This document shows positions 1 to 7,195 of a stretch of 9,997 bases of DNA, in pieces; positions within the stretch are counted from its first letter, which is position 1; every line of letters starts with the position of its first letter. The stretch is from Paracoccaceae bacterium (GTDB lineage: Bacteria; Pseudomonadota; Alphaproteobacteria; Rhodobacterales; Rhodobacteraceae). A program made the translations under genes and the position numbers. The notes beneath the pieces are model-generated. The model was given only the letters and a program-made list of their open reading frames with translations, did no database searches and was not told where the DNA came from. The stretch is from contig JAFIEC010000106.1 of NCBI GenBank assembly GCA_020832725.1, forward strand, positions 1 to 9,997, written 5' to 3'.

Positions 1-491
1 CAGCCGCGCTCCTCGCCGGGGCCATCGGCCCCATCGTGAGCCCGGCCATCGGCCCCATCGTCCGCCCCGTCATCCCCGTCGGTTTCAGCGACAACGACGC
101 GCGCCCAAATGTACTGGGCGAACAGCCGCCGGGTCTCGTCCAGCCGGTCGAAGGTCTCGTCGATGGCAAAGCGCAGCTCGGGCGAAAACCGCAGCGACAG
201 GTCCCGCGACAGGATGCGCCGCAACTCGCCGCGGTTGCGCTCCAGCGCGCGCAGCACCTCGGCGCGTCCCTCGCCGCCCAGGGGCAGCACATAGGCGGTG
301 GCATGGCGCAGATCGGGAGAGACGCGCACCTCGCCCACGGTGATGGCGGTCTTGTGCAGCTCCGGGTCATGCAGATCGCCCCGTGCCAGCGTATCGGCCA
401 GCATCCGGCGGATCAGTTCGGCCACGCGCAGCTGTCGCTGGCTTGGCCCCGAGGGCGCCCCCGACGAGGCGCCTCTGCGGTGGCGAGACAT
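1..491 (-). CDS. rbfA: 30S ribosome-binding factor RbfA (C-terminus cut by window edge)
   Basis: RbfA binds the immature 30S subunit and helps 16S rRNA 5'-end maturation in the cytoplasm. 163 codons are visible from an ATG at 491-489; the reading frame is still open at the left edge. The core (about residues 18-130) shows family features: the opening helix SQRQLRVAELIRRMLADTL, then HKTAITVGEVRVSPDLRHAT, and a late LRFSPELRFAIDETFDRLDE segment. A ribosome-binding site GGAGG (499-503 read on the minus strand) lies 7 nt before the ATG. The first 17 residues are basic and Ser/Gly-rich. After the core comes an acidic Gly/Asp tail (from about residue 137) coded partly by a DNA repeat; many RbfA proteins end near 130 residues, so this one is extended. 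It is divergent from dapB, an arrangement I associate with Rhodobacteraceae. The family call is secure; the true stop is not visible. Confidence 0.93.
   Translation of the reverse strand, partial: MSRHRRGASSGAPSGPSQRQLRVAELIRRMLADTLARGDLHDPELHKTAITVGEVRVSPDLRHATAYVLPLGGEGRAEVLRALERNRGELRRILSRDLSLRFSPELRFAIDETFDRLDETRRLFAQYIWARVVVAETDGDDGADDGADGRAHDGADGPGEERG
20..61. repeat. Direct repeat of 18 bp, period 24 bp, inside rbfA tail
   Basis: The 18-mer GGCCATCGGCCCCATCGT occurs at 20-37 and again, without mismatch, at 44-61. The 24 bp period keeps the reading frame, so on the minus strand it gives an eight-residue repeat of the type DDGADGRA / HDGADGPG in the acidic C-terminal tail of RbfA. A degenerate Asp/Gly continuation lies at about 62-80. 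Such in-frame repeats can gain or lose units by slippage; whether this one varies is not known. Confidence 0.8.
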
Positions 492-611
492 GGCCTTCCC
501 TCCCCAGGATCACAGGCCGCCCACATAGGACAAGCCCGCGCCTGCCGCAACCGAAGCCTTTGCCAAGCGCGGCGTCACAGGCTACGCCACGCCAAACCCG
601 GAGGATGATCC
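492..611. promoter_or_regulatory. Divergent rbfA/dapB intergenic region with weak sigma70-like promoter candidates
   Basis: This gap must drive rbfA leftward and dapB rightward unless transcripts enter from outside. For dapB, TTGCCA (560-565) and TACGCC (583-588) are 17 nt apart. For rbfA, on the minus strand, TTGCGG (550-545) and TATGTG (527-522) are also 17 nt apart. Both pairs match the consensus only partly, so they are candidates and not identified promoters. Ribosome-binding sites are clear at both ends: GGAGG at 600-604 (plus) and at 503-499 (minus). I see no riboswitch-like structure or known operator. Confidence 0.35.
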
Positions 612-1478
612 ATGACCGAACCCGCCGACACCCATGTCCCAGCCCCCGGCGGCCCCGAGCGGGCCGCGATCGTCGTCACCGGCGCCTCGGGGCGGATGGG
701 GCGGATGCTCATCGACATCGTCACCGAAAGCGCCGAGGCCCGCCTCGCAGGGGTCACCGAACGGCCGGGGCACCCCTGGGTGGGCCAGGATATCGGTACC
801 TGCCTCGGTCGTCCCGCCGCGGGCATCACGGTGACCGACGACCCGGTGGAGGCGATCGCCATCGCCGATGCCGTGCTCGACTTCACCACGCCCCGGGCCA
901 CGCTGGCCCATGCCGCCCTCGCCGCACAGGCCCATTGCGTGCATGTCATCGGCACCACCGGGCTGGCACCCGAGGACCTGCCGCCGCTGGCCGCCGCCGC
1001 GCGCCATGCGGTCATCGTGCGGGCCGGCAACATGAGCCTTGGCGTCAACCTGCTGGTAGAGATCACCGCGCTGGTGGCCCGCGCCCTGGGGCCCGAGTTC
1101 GACATCGAGGTTCTGGAGGCCCATCACCGCCACAAGGTGGATGCGCCCTCGGGCACCGCGCTGATGCTGGGCGAGGCTGCGGCGGCGGGCCGTGGCGTGG
1201 CGCTGGATGCGGTTTCCGAACGCGGGCGCGACGGCATCACCGGGGCCCGTGCCCCGGGGGCGATCGGCTTTGCCTCGCTGCGCGGGGGCGATATCGTGGG
1301 CGAACACGATGTCGTGTTCGCCGGGGCCGGGGAGCGGATCATCCTGCGCCACGTCGCCACCGATCGCGCCATCTTTGCCCGAGGGGCGCTGCGGGCGGCC
1401 CTCTGGGGGATCGGGCGCAAGCCGGGGCAATACACCATGCGCGATGTGCTGGGCCTTGGCGCGCCACCCGCCGAGTGA
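612..1478 (+). CDS. dapB: 4-hydroxy-tetrahydrodipicolinate reductase DapB
   Basis: DapB reduces hydroxy-tetrahydrodipicolinate with NAD(P)H in the diaminopimelate/lysine pathway, feeding peptidoglycan and protein synthesis in the cytoplasm. The 288-residue product has a Rossmann nucleotide-binding motif VTGASGRMGR at residues 22-31, GTTG at 114-117, and GNMSLGVN at 139-146. The signature EAHHRHKVDAPSGTAL lies at 169-184 and contains the expected catalytic His171 and substrate-binding Lys175. The C-terminal WGIGRKPGQYTMRDVLGL is also typical. A GGAGG at 600-604 sits 7 nt before the ATG and fixes the start. About 18 residues precede the Rossmann strand, giving an N-terminus slightly longer than the E. 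coli enzyme (about 273 residues). A DapC-like gene lies about 7 kb downstream, so two steps of the same pathway are in this window but not in one operon. Confidence 0.97.
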   Translation: MTEPADTHVPAPGGPERAAIVVTGASGRMGRMLIDIVTESAEARLAGVTERPGHPWVGQDIGTCLGRPAAGITVTDDPVEAIAIADAVLDFTTPRATLAHAALAAQAHCVHVIGTTGLAPEDLPPLAAAARHAVIVRAGNMSLGVNLLVEITALVARALGPEFDIEVLEAHHRHKVDAPSGTALMLGEAAAAGRGVALDAVSERGRDGITGARAPGAIGFASLRGGDIVGEHDVVFAGAGERIILRHVATDRAIFARGALRAALWGIGRKPGQYTMRDVLGLGAPPAE

Positions 1479-1540
1479 TCCGGTCGCGCCGCAGCTCCGT
1501 AGTAAGGGCAAAGCCACAAAGGCAACATCAGGAGAGACCC

Positions 1541-1909
1541 ATGACCCCAAGGCAATTCGCTCTGGGCGCCATGATCGGTGCCGCAGCCCTTGCAATATCC
1601 GCCACCGCCACGCTCGCCTTCGAGCGGGTGGAGAGCCGTGACCGTTTCGTCAACCTCGTGGACGGGCGCACCCTGACCTCGCTCGGCGTGCGCCTTCAGG
1701 TCACCCCGGGCGGAGAGATCACGGGTCGCGCCTTCGGGCAGGATGTCACCGGCGCATGGGAATGGCGTAACGGCTATTTCTGCCGCCAGATGCAGGCCGG
1801 ACGCCAGAGCGTGCCCATGGACTGCCAATTGGTGGAGCTGAACGGCGCCACCCTGCGCTTCACCGCCGATCGCGGTGCCGGCGAGAACGCCCGCCTCACC
1901 CTGCGCTGA
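1541..1909 (+). CDS. Small secreted protein of unknown function with a Cys pair
   Basis: A 122-residue protein with an N-terminal signal peptide: MTPRQ, a hydrophobic stretch (about residues 6-20), and a likely signal peptidase I cut after TLA at residue 26. It should therefore be periplasmic. The mature part of about 96 residues has WEWRNGYFCR (residues 73-82) and PMDCQLVELNG (92-102), with Cys81 and Cys95 able to form a disulfide, and ends in LRFTADRGAGENARLTLR. From memory, short proteins with this W-x-W-R-x-G-Y-F-C-R core occur in Rhodobacteraceae and are sometimes labelled 'dihydrodipicolinate reductase', probably copied from a neighbouring dapB; nothing here resembles that enzyme. GGAGAG at 1531-1536 precedes the ATG by 4 nt. 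The gap after dapB is 62 bp on the same strand, so co-transcription is possible. Function not recognised. Confidence 0.85.
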   Translation: MTPRQFALGAMIGAAALAISATATLAFERVESRDRFVNLVDGRTLTSLGVRLQVTPGGEITGRAFGQDVTGAWEWRNGYFCRQMQAGRQSVPMDCQLVELNGATLRFTADRGAGENARLTLR

Positions 1910-1912
1910 GCC

Positions 1913-1926
1913 GGGGCGCGCGCCCC
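1913..1926. terminator. Perfect GC palindrome between convergent genes, possible bidirectional terminator
   Basis: GGGGCGCGCGCCCC is a perfect 14 bp palindrome in the 41 bp gap between the 3' ends of the secreted-protein gene (plus) and the DUF1674 gene (minus). It could fold as a five-pair stem with a GCGC loop in RNA from either strand. No T-run follows on either side, so it is at best an atypical intrinsic terminator. Position is the main argument. Confidence 0.35.
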
Positions 1927-1950
1927 TGACAGACGCGCGGCGGCGGCTTC

Positions 1951-2199
1951 TCAGAAATCGCTCGCGATCCCCTTGCGCTCCCAATCGCCATAGCGCGTGG
2001 GCTCGGGCCCCTTGCGTCCGCCCCGTTCGGGCGGCAGGTCCGGCGCAGGGGCCGCGCGCTGGCGCGCCTCGGCCTCCTCCAGTGCGCGGCGCGCGACGTC
2101 GGGCAGCGCGGCGCGGCGCTCCTGTTCCGAGGTGGTGGCGGGGGTCATGTCGGGCGCGGGCGCATCGACAGGATCGGTCGCGGGCGGACGTTCGGTCAT
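1951..2199 (-). CDS. DUF1674 protein, SDHAF4-like succinate dehydrogenase assembly factor
   Basis: An 82-residue protein that ends in the hallmark PEPTRYGDWERKGIASDF (residues 65-82), preceded by GGRKG at 60-64. This C-terminal block defines DUF1674 (PF07896), the family of mitochondrial SDHAF4/Sdh8. Those proteins bind the flavinylated SdhA subunit and help it join SdhB, so a role in succinate dehydrogenase assembly in the cytoplasm is likely by homology. The N-terminal 50 residues are rich in Pro, Ala and charged residues and probably disordered. I chose the ATG at 2199-2197 because GGAGGT (2211-2206, minus) lies 6 nt upstream of it; an in-frame ATG 24 nt earlier (2223) would place that site inside the coding region. 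It converges with the secreted-protein gene and diverges from rsmB. No sdh genes are in view. Confidence 0.9.
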   Translation of the reverse strand: MTERPPATDPVDAPAPDMTPATTSEQERRAALPDVARRALEEAEARQRAAPAPDLPPERGGRKGPEPTRYGDWERKGIASDF

Positions 2200-2248
2200 G
2201 GCGGCACCTCCGGCAGGGGTCATGCCCCGGCTTGCCCATGGCGGGCGG

Positions 2249-2290
2249 CGGGGTTAGTCCCCGATATACGCCCCCGCAATCCGGGGGCAA
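2249..2290. promoter_or_regulatory. Minus-strand promoter candidate overlapped by two hairpins, DUF1674/rsmB gap
   Basis: On the minus strand, TTGCCC (2290-2285) and TATATC (2268-2263) are spaced 16 nt and face the DUF1674 gene, giving a plausible sigma70-type promoter with a leader of about 55-60 nt. Two inverted repeats flank the -10: CGGGG-TTAGT-CCCCG at 2249-2263 and GCCCCCG-CAATC-CGGGGGC at 2270-2288. The second fills the spacer and part of the -35. They may be operator-like, or act as hairpins in the RNA leader. I could not find a comparably good rightward promoter for rsmB in this gap. Confidence 0.45.
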
Positions 2291-2320
2291 CCCGCGCCCG
2301 ACGCACAGGAGAAGGCGCCG

Positions 2321-3676
2321 ATGCCCCCACCCCGCCCGACGCCCCGCCCAGCATCCGGCCCCGCCTCCGGCCCCGCGCCGCGACTGGCGGCGGCGGCGCT
2401 GCTGCGCGAGGTTCTGGCGGGGCACGGACCGCTGGACGAGGGGGCCTGGCCCGCTCTCCTGCCCGCCGACCCCCCGGGCCGCGCCCGGGCATTGCGTCTG
2501 GCGCGCAATGCCCTGCGCCATCTGGGCCGGGCGGATGCCGCCCTCGACCCGCTGATGGCCCGCACCCCCCCGCCGCCCCTGCGCGCGATCCTCCGCGTGG
2601 CAATGGCCGAGGCGGCGACGGGGGGCGCTCCGGCCCCGGCGGTGGTGGATGCGATCGTCTCGGCCCTCAAGCGCCATCCGAGGATGAACCGGCAGGCCGG
2701 CATGGCCAATGCCGTGCTGCGCCGGGCGCTGGGCCCCGAGGGGCTTGCGCGCTGGCACGAGGCAGGCCCGCACCCCCTGCCCGACTGGATCGCGCGGCGG
2801 CTTTCGGTCGCCTTCGGCCCCGGGATCCGCGCCGCCATCGAGGCCGCCCACGAGCGCGGCGCGCCCCTCGACCTGACCCCGCGCACAGCCGGGGATGCGG
2901 CGGCGCTGGCCGCCGCATCGGGCGCGGTGGTCCTGCCCACGGGCAGCCTGCGCCTGTCTGCCCCCGGGCAGGTCAGCGCCCTGCCGGGCCATGCCGAGGG
3001 GGCCTTCTGGGTGCAGGCCGCCGCCGCCGCGATCCCGGCCCGCGCCCTTGCCCCGCGCCCGGGGATGCGCCTGCTCGACCTCTGCGCCGCACCCGGCGGC
3101 AAGACGCTGCAGCTTGCCGCGGCGGGGGCCGATGTGACGGCGCTGGACCTGTCGCCCGCGCGGCTTGCGCGGCTGCGCGAGAACCTGTCGCGCACCGGGC
3201 TTGCGGCCCGGATCGTTGCGGCGGATGCGCTGGAATGGGCCCCGGAGACCCCGTTCGATGCAATCCTGCTCGATGCGCCCTGCACCGCGACGGGCACCAT
3301 CCGCCGCCACCCCGACCTGATCTTTCACCGGGACGAATCGGCGCTGGCCCCGCTTGTGGCGCTTCAGGCGCGGCTGCTGGAGCGGGCGGCGGGCTGGCTC
3401 GCGCCCGGAGGTCGGCTGGTCTATGCGACCTGCTCGCTTCTGCCCGAGGAGGGCGAGGCGCAGGCAGCCCGCGCCACGGCGCACCATGCGGGGCTGGTGC
3501 AGGAACCGCTCGACCCGGTCGCCCTTGGGCTTCCGCCCGAGGCGGCGGCCCCGGGCGGCGCGCTGCGGCTGCGGCCCGACATGTGGCCCGCGCAGGGCGG
3601 GATGGACGGCTTCTACATCGCCGCCTTCCGCAAGGACGGCGGTCCCGACGCAGGCCATGCCGATTTCGCGGCGTGA
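2321..3676 (+). CDS. rsmB: 16S rRNA (cytosine(967)-C(5))-methyltransferase RsmB
   Basis: RsmB methylates C967 (E. coli numbering) of 16S rRNA using S-adenosylmethionine. The 451-residue protein has an N-terminal NusB-like RNA-binding region (about residues 20-150, with the conserved-looking NRQAGMANAVLRRAL at 123-137) and a C-terminal Rossmann methyltransferase domain. Motif I DLCAAPGGKT is at 253-262, motif IV DAPCTATGTIRRHPD at 318-332, and motif VI ATCSLLPEE at 369-377. Cys371 in motif VI is the expected catalytic nucleophile and Cys321 in motif IV the residue that aids product release. The tail MDGFYIAAFRK (428-438) is typical of RsmB/NOP2/Sun enzymes. The first 20 residues are Pro-rich. 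AGGAG at 2307-2311 precedes the ATG by 9 nt. It opens the rightward gene run of this window; its stop codon overlaps a promoter candidate for the next gene. Confidence 0.95.
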   Translation: MPPPRPTPRPASGPASGPAPRLAAAALLREVLAGHGPLDEGAWPALLPADPPGRARALRLARNALRHLGRADAALDPLMARTPPPPLRAILRVAMAEAATGGAPAPAVVDAIVSALKRHPRMNRQAGMANAVLRRALGPEGLARWHEAGPHPLPDWIARRLSVAFGPGIRAAIEAAHERGAPLDLTPRTAGDAAALAAASGAVVLPTGSLRLSAPGQVSALPGHAEGAFWVQAAAAAIPARALAPRPGMRLLDLCAAPGGKTLQLAAAGADVTALDLSPARLARLRENLSRTGLAARIVAADALEWAPETPFDAILLDAPCTATGTIRRHPDLIFHRDESALAPLVALQARLLERAAGWLAPGGRLVYATCSLLPEEGEAQAARATAHHAGLVQEPLDPVALGLPPEAAAPGGALRLRPDMWPAQGGMDGFYIAAFRKDGGPDAGHADFAA

Positions 3677-3701
3677 CAGCGACGGGGCGGCGGTCTATTC
3701 T
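3673..3701 (+). promoter_or_regulatory. Sigma70-like promoter candidate before the heparinase-family gene
   Basis: GTGACA (3673-3678, five of six matches to TTGACA) and TATTCT (3696-3701, four of six to TATAAT) are separated by exactly 17 nt. The -35 overlaps the rsmB stop codon. Transcription would begin near 3708 and leave a leader of roughly 38 nt. This is the best promoter match I found in the window and could drive the heparinase-family gene, purH and lspA together. Confidence 0.5.
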
Positions 3702-3745
3702 GAGGCAAAGAACGCAGCAGGCGCAGCACAGGGCATATCCTCGCG

Positions 3746-5518
3746 ATGGAAGAGACGGACCAGGCCAGCCGGTCCCTCGGCTCGCGCGCGATTCGGTCGC
3801 GGGTCACGCTGCTCGACCGCCTGCATGCGCGGCTGAGCGGGCTGAGCCGCCCTGCCACCGCCTTTGTCTCCCAGCCCGAGCCGCGCACCATCGGCAGCTT
3901 TGCCCGGGGCAAGCAGCTTACGGCGGGCAATTTTCTGGTGGCGGGCCATCTGGTGGAGGCGCCGGGCTTCAGCATCTGGGCCCTCGACTGGCCCGACGAG
4001 GGGCTGGGCGATCTGCTGCACGGGTTCACCTGGCTTGATGATCTGGCCGCCGCGGGCGACGCACCCGCCCGGCGCATCGCCCAGGACTGGCTGGGCGACT
4101 GGATCGCCCGCTATGGCCGCGGGGCGGGCCCCGGCTGGACGCCCGATCTGACGGGGCGACGGCTGATCCGCTGGATCAACCATGCCGTCTTCGTGCTGCA
4201 TGGCCGCGACAGGGAATTCTCGGACGCCTATTTCCGCGCGCTGGGCCGCCAGACCCGGTTTCTGGCCCGTCGCTGGCACAGCGCGCCCCCCGGCCTGCCA
4301 CGCTTCGAGGCGCTGACCGGGGTGATCTACGCGGGCCTCGCGCTTGAGGGGATGGAGGGGCTGGTCGCCCAGGCGGTGCGCGCCATCGCCGACGAATGCG
4401 CCGCCCAGATCGACGGGCAGGGCGGCATTCCCAGCCGCAACCCCGAGGAATTGCTTGAGGTGTTCACCCTGCTGGTCTGGGCGGCGGGGGCCTTGCGGGA
4501 GGCGGGCAGGACACCGCTTGGGGCGCATCTGATGGCGATCGAGCGGATCGCGCCCACCCTGCGCAGCCTGCGCCATTCCGACGGCACGCTGGCGCGGTTC
4601 CATGGCGGCGACATCGGCCCCGAGGGCCGGCTGGATGCGGCGCTGGCCGCCTCGGGGGTGCGGACTGCGGCGGCGACGGGGCAGGCGATGGGCTTTGCGC
4701 GGCTGTCGGCGGGGCGCACATCGGTGATCGTCGATGCAGCCAGCCCGCCCGCAGGCATCGCCTCGCGGGAGGCCCATGCCGGCACGCTTGCCTTCGAGCT
4801 GACATCGGGGCGGCGGCCACTGGTCGTGAATTGCGGCCCCGGCACCGATTTCGGCCCGGCGTGGCGGCGGGCGGCGCGGGCCACGCCGATGCATTCCACG
4901 CTGGCGGTGCATGGCTATTCCTCCTCGCGCCTTGCGCCGCAGCGCATCGGGCGCAGGGCCGAGGCGGAGCTTCTGGTGGACCGCCCCCGGGATGTCCGCC
5001 TTCAGCAAAGCGCCGGGCCCGAGGGGACGACGCTGCTGGCCAGCCATGACGGCTATCGCAGCACCCACGGGCTGTGGCATGTCCGCAGGCTGGATCTTGC
5101 CATCGACGGCGGCGCGCTGTCGGGCGAGGACACGCTTGCCGCCCTGTCCGCCGAAGAGCGGGCCATCTTCGACAAGGCGCTGGACCGCACCTCGCTTCAG
5201 GGGATCGGCTTTGCCATCCGCTTTCACCTCCACCCGGAGGTGGAGGCACGGATCGACATGGGGGGCACGGCGGTCTCGCTGACCCTGCGCAGCGGCGAAA
5301 TCTGGGTGTTCCGCCACGACGGGGTGGCGGAGCTGACGGTGGAGCCGGATGTCTATCTGGAAAAGGGCCGCCTGCGGCCCCGGGCCGCGCAACAGGTGGT
5401 TCTCTCTTGCCGGGTGATCGATTATGGACGCCAGGTCACATGGTCGCTGGCGCGGGCGCATGAGTCCGGTCGCCATATCCGCGACCTCACCCGCGATCCG
5501 CTGCCCACGCTCTATTAG
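3746..5518 (+). CDS. Heparinase II/III family protein, substrate unknown
   Basis: A 590-residue protein. The N-terminal half (about 70-300) looks like the alpha-helical toroid of polysaccharide lyases, with RRLIRWINHAVFVLHGRD at 138-155 and FHGGDIGPEGRLDAAL at 285-300. The C-terminal half (about 310-565) matches the heparinase II/III beta domain: AHAGTLAFELTSGRRPLVVNCG (343-364, residues A343, H344 and G346 leading), ARATPMHSTLAV (377-388), and HVRRLDL (445-451) leading into GEDTL. Relatives cleave acidic polysaccharides by beta-elimination; the actual substrate cannot be told. No signal peptide is visible: the first 30 residues are charged, starting MEETDQASRS. The ATG at 3746 is the only reasonable start, since an in-frame stop lies at 3701-3703 and no other start codon intervenes; its ribosome-binding site is weak (AGGG, 12 nt away). 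It sits between rsmB and purH, a position I recall as common in Rhodobacteraceae. Confidence 0.88.
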   Translation: MEETDQASRSLGSRAIRSRVTLLDRLHARLSGLSRPATAFVSQPEPRTIGSFARGKQLTAGNFLVAGHLVEAPGFSIWALDWPDEGLGDLLHGFTWLDDLAAAGDAPARRIAQDWLGDWIARYGRGAGPGWTPDLTGRRLIRWINHAVFVLHGRDREFSDAYFRALGRQTRFLARRWHSAPPGLPRFEALTGVIYAGLALEGMEGLVAQAVRAIADECAAQIDGQGGIPSRNPEELLEVFTLLVWAAGALREAGRTPLGAHLMAIERIAPTLRSLRHSDGTLARFHGGDIGPEGRLDAALAASGVRTAAATGQAMGFARLSAGRTSVIVDAASPPAGIASREAHAGTLAFELTSGRRPLVVNCGPGTDFGPAWRRAARATPMHSTLAVHGYSSSRLAPQRIGRRAEAELLVDRPRDVRLQQSAGPEGTTLLASHDGYRSTHGLWHVRRLDLAIDGGALSGEDTLAALSAEERAIFDKALDRTSLQGIGFAIRFHLHPEVEARIDMGGTAVSLTLRSGEIWVFRHDGVAELTVEPDVYLEKGRLRPRAAQQVVLSCRVIDYGRQVTWSLARAHESGRHIRDLTRDPLPTLY

Positions 5519-5586
5519 GGCGGGCGATCACCACCGGGCCGAAGCCGGGCCGCACCGGGCCGGGGCCACCAGCGAAGGACGTGTCC

Positions 5587-7188
5587 ATGAGTGCCAATCC
5601 CGCAGCCTCTCCCGTCCCGGTGCGGCGCGCGCTGCTCTCCGTATCCGACAAGACGGGTCTTGCCGATCTGGCGCGCGCGCTGGACGGGATGGGGGTGGAG
5701 CTGGTCTCCACCGGGGGCACTGCGGCGGCCCTGCGCGCCGAGGGGCTCGCCGTGCGCGATGTCGCCGATCTGACGGGCTTTCCCGAGATGATGGACGGCC
5801 GCGTCAAGACGTTGCATCCGGCGGTCCACGGGGGCCTTCTGGCGCTGCGCGACGATCCCGCGCATCTGTCGGCGGCGCAGGCCCACGGGATCGGGCTGAT
5901 CGACCTGCTGGTGGTGAACCTCTATCCCTTTGAGGCGACGGTGGCGCGCGACGCCGATCCGGCCGAGGCGATCGAGAACATCGACATCGGCGGCCCGGCC
6001 ATGCTGCGTGCGGCGGCCAAGAACCACGCCCATGTGGCGGTCGTCACCGACCCGGAGGATTATGCGCTGCTTCTGGACGAGATGGCGGCCCATGACGGCG
6101 GCACGCGGCTGGAGTTCCGCCGCATGCTGGCCCAGATCGTCTATGAGCGCACCGCCGCCTATGATGCCGCCGTCTCGGGCTGGATGGCGCGCAATCTGGG
6201 TGCCGGTCCGCACCGGCGGCGGGTCTTCGCCGGAACCCTGGTCCAGACCCTGCGCTATGGCGAGAACCCGCACCAGCATGCCGCCTTCCATGTCGGTGGT
6301 CCGCCGCGCACAGGTGTCGCCACCGCGCGGCAATGGCAGGGCAAGGAACTGTCCTGGAACAACATCAACGATACCGATGCCGCTTTCGAGCTGGTGGCCG
6401 AACTGGGCCCGACGGTCCCGGCCTGCGTGATCGTCAAGCATGCCAATCCCTGCGGGGTGGCCACCGGGGCGACGCTGGCCGAGGCCTATGGGCGCGCCTT
6501 CGACTGCGACCGCACCTCGGCCTTTGGCGGGATCGTGGCCTTCAACCGCCCCCTTGACGGCGCCGCCGCCGCGCGGATCGTCGATATCTTCACCGAGGTG
6601 GTCATCGCCCCCGGTGCCGATGACGACGCCCGCGCGATCCTTGCCGACCGCAGGAACCTGCGCCTGCTGACCACCGAGGGTCTGCCCGACCCCGCCGAGC
6701 CCTCGCTTTCGGTGCGCCAGGTCGCGGGGGGCTATCTGGTCCAGAACCGTGACGCGGGCATGATCGGTGCCGGCGACCTGACGGTCGTCACCCGGCGCGC
6801 GCCCACGCCCGAGGAACTGTCGGATCTGCTGTTCGCCTGGAAGGTGGCCAAGCATGTGAAGTCGAACGCCATCGTCTATGCGCGGGGCGGGGCCACAATC
6901 GGGATCGGCGCGGGCCAGATGAGCCGCGTGGACAGCACCCGCATCGCCGCGCGCAAGGCCGCCGACATGGCCGGGGTGCTGGGGCTGGACGAAAGCCCGG
7001 CCGCAGGCTCTGTCGTGGCGTCGGATGCCTTCTTTCCCTTTGCCGACGGGCTGATCGCCGCGGCCGAGGCCGGCGCGCGCGCCGTGATCCAGCCGGGCGG
7101 CTCGCTGCGCGCCCCCGACGTGATCGCCGCACCCGATGAAGCCGGCATCGCCATGGTCTTCACCGGCATGCGGCATTTCAGGCATTGA
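5587..7188 (+). CDS. purH: Bifunctional AICAR formyltransferase / IMP cyclohydrolase PurH
   Basis: PurH carries out the last two steps of de novo IMP synthesis: formyl transfer from 10-formyl-tetrahydrofolate to AICAR, then ring closure. The 533-residue product is close to the usual length (E. coli 529). The N-terminal cyclohydrolase domain (about 12-205) shows SVSDKTGL (18-25), STGGTA (41-46), GRVKTLHPAVHGGLL (71-85) and IDIGGPAMLRAAAKNH (132-147). The formyltransferase domain shows RYGENPHQ (223-230), VKHANPCGVA (283-292) with the catalytic Lys284-His285 pair, GAGQMSRVDS (441-450) and SDAFFPFADG (479-488). I chose ATG 5587 because AAGGA (5575-5579) is 7 nt upstream; a GTG two codons earlier (5581) would leave only 1 nt. 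The 68 bp upstream gap holds three copies of CCGGGCC (5534, 5545, 5555). lspA follows after 7 nt. Confidence 0.97.
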   Translation: MSANPAASPVPVRRALLSVSDKTGLADLARALDGMGVELVSTGGTAAALRAEGLAVRDVADLTGFPEMMDGRVKTLHPAVHGGLLALRDDPAHLSAAQAHGIGLIDLLVVNLYPFEATVARDADPAEAIENIDIGGPAMLRAAAKNHAHVAVVTDPEDYALLLDEMAAHDGGTRLEFRRMLAQIVYERTAAYDAAVSGWMARNLGAGPHRRRVFAGTLVQTLRYGENPHQHAAFHVGGPPRTGVATARQWQGKELSWNNINDTDAAFELVAELGPTVPACVIVKHANPCGVATGATLAEAYGRAFDCDRTSAFGGIVAFNRPLDGAAAARIVDIFTEVVIAPGADDDARAILADRRNLRLLTTEGLPDPAEPSLSVRQVAGGYLVQNRDAGMIGAGDLTVVTRRAPTPEELSDLLFAWKVAKHVKSNAIVYARGGATIGIGAGQMSRVDSTRIAARKAADMAGVLGLDESPAAGSVVASDAFFPFADGLIAAAEAGARAVIQPGGSLRAPDVIAAPDEAGIAMVFTGMRHFRH

Positions 7189-7195
7189 GGGCAGG

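Noticed and set aside
2200..2223. Earlier ATG for the DUF1674 gene (2223-2221, minus).
   Set aside because: The strong GGAGGT site lies between this ATG and the one at 2199 and serves the latter.
1124..3658. A very long minus-strand open frame (844 codons) across dapB, the secreted-protein gene and rsmB.
   Set aside because: It is antisense to well-supported genes, is dominated by Arg/Gly/Pro/Ala, and has no recognisable motif; this is expected where stop codons are rare in G+C-rich DNA.
3695..5476. Long minus-strand open frame opposite the heparinase-family gene.
   Set aside because: Low-complexity Arg/Gly/Pro-rich translation with no family motif; the plus-strand frame carries clear heparinase II/III features.
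5534..5561. Three copies of CCGGGCC in the gap before purH, considered as an operator array.
   Set aside because: Seven-base GC words recur by chance at this base composition and the spacing is irregular (11 and 10 nt).
5581..5586. GTG at 5581 as the purH start.
   Set aside because: It would be 1 nt from the AAGGA site; ATG 5587 has the usual 7 nt spacing.
5515..7185. Minus-strand open frame of 556 codons opposite purH.
   Set aside because: purH is unambiguous on the plus strand; the antisense translation shows no domain signature.
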